From Geobacter sp. (GTDB lineage Bacteria > Desulfobacterota > Desulfuromonadia > Geobacterales > Geobacteraceae): a stretch of 64,000 nt of DNA. The first letter of the stretch is position 1. Each line of letters begins with the position of its first letter. The notes beneath the pieces are model-generated. The model had not been told where the DNA came from and did no database searches. It saw nothing but the letters and a program-made list of their open reading frames with translations. Shown here piece after piece: positions 58,445 to 64,000 of this stretch. The position numbers were made by a program, and so were the translations under genes. The DNA lies in NCBI GenBank assembly GCA_003314535.1, contig POSG01000005.1, positions 145,739 to 209,738 on the forward strand, written 5' to 3'.

Positions 58445-60519
58445 ATGTCAGCGAACTGCATAAAGAGGCCTTCAGGGAAGAAGCCAACGAACTGCTGACC
58501 GAACTTGAGTCCTCTCTCCTGGAGCTGGAAGAGAGCCCAGAAGACCAGGAAATCATAGGCCGTACCTTCCGCGCCATGCATACCATAAAAGGTTCCGGGG
58601 CGATGTTCGGCTTTACCGACATCGCGGAATTCACCCATGACGTGGAAACCGTCTTCGACAAAGTCCGCGGCGGCATTATGTCGGTCAACAAGGAGTTGAT
58701 CGACTCGACGCTCAAGTCCTGCGATCTGATCCGCTCCATGCTGGAGGGGTCCGACAGCGTTGACGAAGTGGAAAAGGACAGGCTGAAGGGCATATTTTCG
58801 GCCATGTCACGCTCAGGAATGGATGACGGAGGAGAAAGCATAAAGTCTTCCGCGGCAAAACCGGAGAACAGGCCGGCGGTCGAGAAAACGTACCGGATAC
58901 GCTTCAAGCCGCCGCAGGACATCTATCTGACCGGAACCGACCCAATCCTGTTGCTGAATGAGCTGCGCGAGCTGGGTGAATGCAGTGTAATCGCGCACCT
59001 CAACGAAATACCCTTTTTCGAAGACATCGATCCCGAGCACTGCTACACCTACTGGGACATCATTCTTACGACCAGCCGTGACGAGAATGCCATCAGGGAC
59101 ATCTTCATCTTCGTCGAGGAGGACAGCGAACTGCGCATTGACCTGATAGATGAAAGCGGCGGTTTGCTTGACGAACCTGCGCAGAGAAAGCTCGGGGAGA
59201 TCCTCGTGGAGCGTGGGGAACTGACGCCGGAAGACATGAAGAGGGTTCTGGAAGGCCAGAAGCGCTTCGGTGAAATCCTCGTCGAAACCGGATTGGCAAA
59301 CCCTTCCCAGGTTCAAGCGGCGCTCGTTGAACAGCAGCAGGTCAGGGAAGTTCACCAGAAAAGGCAGAATACCGATGCCGCATCCAGCATTCGGGTCCCT
59401 TCGGAAAAGCTGGACATCCTGGTGAACCTGGTTGGCGAACTGGTGACTGTGCAGGCAAGACTCTCCCAGACGTCTGCCATGAAAAACGATTCGAATCTCA
59501 CTCTTATCGCAGAGGAAGTGGAACGCCTCACAGCGGAACTTCGCGACAATACTCTCAACATCCGCATGATGCCGTTCGGCAGTACCTTCAGCAAGTTCAA
59601 GCGACTGGTCCGCGACCTATCCAACGACCTTGGCAAAGAAGTGGAGATGGTAACCGACGGCGCCAATACCGAGCTGGACAAAACCGTCATCGAGCGGCTG
59701 AACGATCCGCTGGTGCACATCATACGCAACAGCATAGACCACGGCATAGAAGACCCGGAAGCACGCGTGGCGGCCGGAAAGCCCCGCCAGGGAACCGTCC
59801 GCCTCATGGCAGAGCATTCAGGCGATTGCGTGTTCATCACCATCCAGGACGACGGCGCCGGCCTGGACAGGGACGCCATCCGCACCAAGGCCGTTGAGAA
59901 ACGCCTGATCTCCGAAACCGCGGAACTCTCGGAAAAAGAGCTGTTCGGCCTCATTTTCGCCCCCGGTTTTTCAACCGCCAAGAAGATCAGCGGGGTTTCC
60001 GGGCGAGGCGTCGGCATGGACGTAGTCAAGAAAGCCATCGAAGCGCTGCGCGGCGCCATCGAAATCAGCAGCCGCAAGGGTGAAGGAACCACAATAACCA
60101 TTCGGCTCCCGCTTACCCTGGCAATCATTGAAAGCCTTCTGGTACAGATAGGTGATGACCGGTATCTGTTGCCGCTTTCCTTCGTGGAGGAATGCGTGGT
60201 TCTTACCGGCAAGGATATCGAGGAGGCTCACGGGAAGGAACTGGCCAACGTACGTGGTCATATGGTTCCGTATATACCTTTAAGGAAACAATTCCAACTG
60301 ACGGGCAGCGTACCCGGCATACAGCAGGTGGTGATCACGCAAATTGACGGAGATCGGATCGGCCTGCTGGTGGACAATGTCATAGGTGAGCACCAGACAG
60401 TCATAAAATCACTGGGCAAGGCATATCGCGATGTCCATGGGATTTCAGGAGCCACGATCCTGGGGGACGGCACCGTGGCACTGATCCTCGACATACCGCA
60501 ACTGGTCAAGTGGGGTTAG
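58441..60519 (+). CDS. cheA: Chemotaxis histidine kinase CheA with MshEN-like insert
   Basis: The 692 residues: P1 Hpt with the phospho-His in FRAMHTIKGSGAMFG (about 45), P2-like domain (about 145-240, IRFKPPQDIYLTGTDP), an insert at about 249-298 with two tandem copies of a 24-residue motif (RKLGEILVERGELTPEDM and RFGEILVETGLANPSQVQ), P3 dimerisation, P4 kinase (HIIRNSIDHGIEDPE; GVSGRGVGMDVVKKAI) and P5 CheW-like domain. The insert fits the pattern of the c-di-GMP-binding MshEN motif. The gene starts inside the STAS stop. Confidence 0.95.
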   Translation: MNVSELHKEAFREEANELLTELESSLLELEESPEDQEIIGRTFRAMHTIKGSGAMFGFTDIAEFTHDVETVFDKVRGGIMSVNKELIDSTLKSCDLIRSMLEGSDSVDEVEKDRLKGIFSAMSRSGMDDGGESIKSSAAKPENRPAVEKTYRIRFKPPQDIYLTGTDPILLLNELRELGECSVIAHLNEIPFFEDIDPEHCYTYWDIILTTSRDENAIRDIFIFVEEDSELRIDLIDESGGLLDEPAQRKLGEILVERGELTPEDMKRVLEGQKRFGEILVETGLANPSQVQAALVEQQQVREVHQKRQNTDAASSIRVPSEKLDILVNLVGELVTVQARLSQTSAMKNDSNLTLIAEEVERLTAELRDNTLNIRMMPFGSTFSKFKRLVRDLSNDLGKEVEMVTDGANTELDKTVIERLNDPLVHIIRNSIDHGIEDPEARVAAGKPRQGTVRLMAEHSGDCVFITIQDDGAGLDRDAIRTKAVEKRLISETAELSEKELFGLIFAPGFSTAKKISGVSGRGVGMDVVKKAIEALRGAIEISSRKGEGTTITIRLPLTLAIIESLLVQIGDDRYLLPLSFVEECVVLTGKDIEEAHGKELANVRGHMVPYIPLRKQFQLTGSVPGIQQVVITQIDGDRIGLLVDNVIGEHQTVIKSLGKAYRDVHGISGATILGDGTVALILDIPQLVKWG

Positions 60520-60520
60520 G

Positions 60521-61390
60521 GTGGAAAGTACCCGTTTGGAAAAACACCGGCCAGGCATCCACTCCGTCACCATGTCCGACAGGGACTTCCGGCTCTTCAG
60601 CAAGCTCATCGAGAGTACCTGCGGCATAAAGATGCCCGATGTGAAAAAGAACATGCTCGAATCCAGGTTGCGCAAACGCCTGCGTTCCCTGGAGATCGAC
60701 TCGTTCCGGGACTACTACGATTTCCTGTCGAGCTCGGAGGGTGAACGGACCGAGATGATCATGATGATCGATGCGGTCACCACCAACAAGACGGATTTCT
60801 TTCGCGAACCGGCCCATTTCGTATTTCTCGCGGAAAAAGTTCTGCCGGATCTGTTGGGAGGTATTCAGTCCAACCGGGTCAATTTCTGGAGCGCGGGATG
60901 TTCCAGCGGAGAAGAGCCCTATACGCTGGCCATGGTATTGAGCGAATATGCCAGCAACCGCGAGCACTTCAACTTTTCCATCCTGGCCACGGACATATGC
61001 ACCGATGTTTTGCAAAAAGCATATAGGGGCATTTACGAAGAAGACAGGATCGCCCCCATATCCGCTGATCTGCGGAAAAAATATCTGCTGAGAAGCAGGG
61101 ACAAGAGCCAGGGAGTGGTCAGGCTGGTTCCTGAGGTCCGTTCAAAAATAACCTTCCGGAGATTGAATTTCCTCGACAGTTCATACAGGATAGAGGAAAA
61201 GTTCCAGGTCATCTTCTGCCGCAACGTGCTCATTTATTTCGACAGGGCGACCCAGGAAAGGGTGCTGAACAACTTTTGCAGGCACCTGGCGCCTGGCGGA
61301 CACCTGTTTCTCGGCCATTCGGAAACCATAAACGGACTCGATGTCCCCCTGGTTCAGGTCAATTCAACCATTTACCGGAAACCGGAATGA
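60521..61390 (+). CDS. cheR: Chemotaxis receptor methyltransferase CheR
   Basis: CheR methylates receptor glutamates with S-adenosylmethionine. The 289 residues show the N-terminal helical domain, SAM-binding NFWSAGCSSGEEPYTLAMV, and VIFCRNVLIYFD and LFLGHSET at the C-terminus. GTG at 60521 begins 1 bp after the cheA stop, but ATG at 60572 (MSDRDFRLF) gives the more typical start; neither has a good ribosome site. Confidence 0.95.
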   Translation: MESTRLEKHRPGIHSVTMSDRDFRLFSKLIESTCGIKMPDVKKNMLESRLRKRLRSLEIDSFRDYYDFLSSSEGERTEMIMMIDAVTTNKTDFFREPAHFVFLAEKVLPDLLGGIQSNRVNFWSAGCSSGEEPYTLAMVLSEYASNREHFNFSILATDICTDVLQKAYRGIYEEDRIAPISADLRKKYLLRSRDKSQGVVRLVPEVRSKITFRRLNFLDSSYRIEEKFQVIFCRNVLIYFDRATQERVLNNFCRHLAPGGHLFLGHSETINGLDVPLVQVNSTIYRKPE

Positions 61391-61466
61391 AAACCGCGAG
61401 CATGGGCAGGCCCGGAATTCCCTCTCCCTGTACCGGCAGGCTTCCGGAATCAAGCAGGTCCGCTAA

Positions 61467-62549
<1,083 letters not shown>

Positions 62550-62594
62550 TATGAAGGGTGGACGTGCACATGTCTGATTGATATAGTTTAATCC

Positions 62595-63899
62595 ATGGAA
62601 AACATGGATCCAATCGTCAGGAGGATCTTCGCCGTTGCGTTAGAGGCGGCAGATCCGGCAAAAGCGGTTGAAAGACAGTGCGAAAGAATCCGTTCGGTCT
62701 ACCGGTATGGCGGTTTTTCCCGGCTCTTGGTCATCGGTTTCGGTAAAGCCTCGGTTCCCATGGCCAGGGCAATGGAGGAAAACCTCGGTGATATCATCAC
62801 CGGAGGAGCGGTCATAACCAAATACGGGCACGGATCACGGCATGGGCTGGCAAAAATTTGCGTTCACGAAGCCGGCCACCCCGTCCCGGACGAAAGCGGT
62901 CTGAAGGGGACGGAAGCCCTGCTGGACCTGGCCGGCCCCGCCGATGAGAAAACCCTAGTCGTCGTCCTTATCTCCGGCGGAGGTTCCGCGCTTTTCGTCT
63001 CACCTTTCCAGGGAATCACACTGGAAGAAAAACAGGAAACCACATCGCTCCTGCTCAAGGCCGGAGCAGAGATCCATGAGCTGAACACAGTCAGGAAACA
63101 CATCTCCAGGGTAAAAGGCGGCCGCCTCGCTGAAATCCTCCGACCCGCCTTGTCCGTCTCGCTGATTCTCTCGGATGTCATAGGCGACAGCCTCGATGTC
63201 ATCGCCTCCGGACCGACCTCGCCCGATTCCACCACTTTCGCGGATGCGCTGTACATACTGGTGAAACATGACCTGGCAGACCGCGCCCCCAAGTCGGTCA
63301 CAAACCTTCTGGAAAAAGGATTGAAGGGACTTGTTCCGGACACGCCGAAAAAGGGAAGCCCGATTTTCCACAAGGTCGAAAACCTCATCATAGGAAGCAA
63401 CCGACTTGCCCTGGATGCCGCGAAACGCTCAGCAGACGCAATGGGTATGAGGAGTGAGATACTTTCCGCTGAAATCTCCGGCGAAGCTGTTGAAGCAGGG
63501 AAGAAACTGGCTTTGAAGGCTCTGGCGGAAAAGCGGGAAAAAAGGGAACAGGGGCCGGTCTGCCTCATATCGGGCGGTGAGACTACCGTGACCGTCACCG
63601 GGTCGGGAAAAGGCGGAAGAAACCTGGAACTGGCCCTGGCTTTTGCCATTGCGACAGAAGGAATTCCAGGAATCACGTTGCTCTCCGCCGGGACCGACGG
63701 AACGGACGGCCCGACCGATGCCGCAGGCGCTATCGTGGACGGCATGACCATAACCCGTGCAAGATCGCTCGGGCTCGACCCAGAAGAGTATCTGCGCAAC
63801 AACGATTCCTACAACTTTTTCCGAAAGTCCGGCGGCCTGCTCATCACCGGTCCGACAGGGACCAACGTCATGGACATCCAGATAGTGGTGATCGAATGA
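62595..63899 (+). CDS. Glycerate 2-kinase (GckA/MOFRL type)
   Basis: This enzyme phosphorylates glycerate to 2-phosphoglycerate. The 434 residues show GFGKASVPMARAME, SGGGSALFVSPF, NTVRKHISRVKGGRLAEI and the C-terminal MOFRL domain with SAGTDGTDGPTDAAGA. A second in-frame ATG occurs at 62604. The ribosome site is weak. Its stop overlaps the next gene's start (ATGA), so the two are coupled. Confidence 0.93.
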   Translation: MENMDPIVRRIFAVALEAADPAKAVERQCERIRSVYRYGGFSRLLVIGFGKASVPMARAMEENLGDIITGGAVITKYGHGSRHGLAKICVHEAGHPVPDESGLKGTEALLDLAGPADEKTLVVVLISGGGSALFVSPFQGITLEEKQETTSLLLKAGAEIHELNTVRKHISRVKGGRLAEILRPALSVSLILSDVIGDSLDVIASGPTSPDSTTFADALYILVKHDLADRAPKSVTNLLEKGLKGLVPDTPKKGSPIFHKVENLIIGSNRLALDAAKRSADAMGMRSEILSAEISGEAVEAGKKLALKALAEKREKREQGPVCLISGGETTVTVTGSGKGGRNLELALAFAIATEGIPGITLLSAGTDGTDGPTDAAGAIVDGMTITRARSLGLDPEEYLRNNDSYNFFRKSGGLLITGPTGTNVMDIQIVVIE

Positions 63900-64000
63900 A
63901 ACAGCCCCTTATCTTCACCGATCTAGACGGAACCCTCCTCGACCATGAAACCTATTCCTTCGGACCGGCGCTCCCGGCATTGAACCTCATCAAAGAAAAA
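63896..64000 (+). CDS. HAD-family phosphatase, likely mannosyl-3-phosphoglycerate phosphatase, 5' part
   Basis: Only 35 codons are in the window, beginning MKQPLIFTDLDGTLLDHETY. DLDGTLLD is the HAD nucleophile motif, and the spacing to SFGPALPALNLIKE resembles mannosyl-3-phosphoglycerate phosphatase (MpgP). It overlaps the glycerate kinase stop by 4 bp. Being partial, the subfamily call is tentative. Confidence 0.7.
   Translation, partial: MKQPLIFTDLDGTLLDHETYSFGPALPALNLIKEK

Overview
The window is chromosomal DNA of a Desulfuromonadota bacterium, most likely a member of the Geobacteraceae or a near relative. Three things point there. One is the gene order pilMNOPQ-aroC-aroK-aroB, minor pilins, PilY1, kinase/regulator, pilD, valS, receiver protein, argJ, secA, which I recall from Geobacter genomes. 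Another is the abundance of two-component and chemotaxis proteins. The third is anaerobe-type genes such as desulfoferrodoxin. I cannot name a species from sequence alone. No rRNA, tRNA, CRISPR array, prophage or intact insertion sequence was seen.

Positions 1-2438 (minus strand) hold shikimate-pathway genes aroB (cut by the window edge), aroK and aroC. Positions 2553-8312 hold the type IV pilus assembly operon: a small HTH regulator, then pilM, pilN, pilO, pilP and the secretin pilQ, from one sigma70-like promoter. Positions 8565-15765 carry the minor-pilin cluster (two GspH/FimT-like pseudopilins, PilV-, PilW- and PilX-like proteins, a large PilY1 and two unrecognised small proteins). A sigma54 activator, its histidine kinase and the prepilin peptidase PilD follow to 19992. 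Together these encode most of a type IV pilus machine except the ATPases, platform protein and major pilin.

Positions 20071-32007 are mainly housekeeping: valS, a receiver-domain protein, a beta-lactamase-fold serine hydrolase, argJ, secA and lon. Positions 32103-45493 are mixed: a beta-helix lipoprotein, a di-Mop ModE regulator divergent from desulfoferrodoxin, a cyclophilin, a hybrid PAS histidine kinase, ligA, acylphosphatase, a DsbC-like protein, PPC-domain and SUI1-like proteins, a cold-shock protein, a divergent YchF-like protein and a DUF4197 protein.

Positions 45674-50323 hold a decayed pseudogene, a CheX-like phosphatase, a GDP-mannose pyrophosphorylase, a PAS-GGDEF diguanylate cyclase, YjbQ, a DUF3124 protein and a half-size TauE permease. 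Positions 51208-62549 (plus strand) are a complete chemotaxis operon: cheW, a 1508-residue poly-HAMP/PAS receptor, a second receptor-like protein, cheY, a STAS protein, cheA, cheR and cheB. Sigma28-like promoters stand before cheW and before the separate cheX. The window ends in a glycerate kinase and the start of a HAD phosphatase.

The most interesting observations are: a CheA carrying a tandem motif like the c-di-GMP-binding MshEN repeat; the giant receptor with about 16 HAMP-like units and a duplicated 222-residue block; two copies of an inverted-repeat element that each supply the stop codon of the adjacent gene; matching sigma28 promoters; a ModE operator over its own promoter; and a pseudogene broken by an amber codon and a 4-bp duplication.
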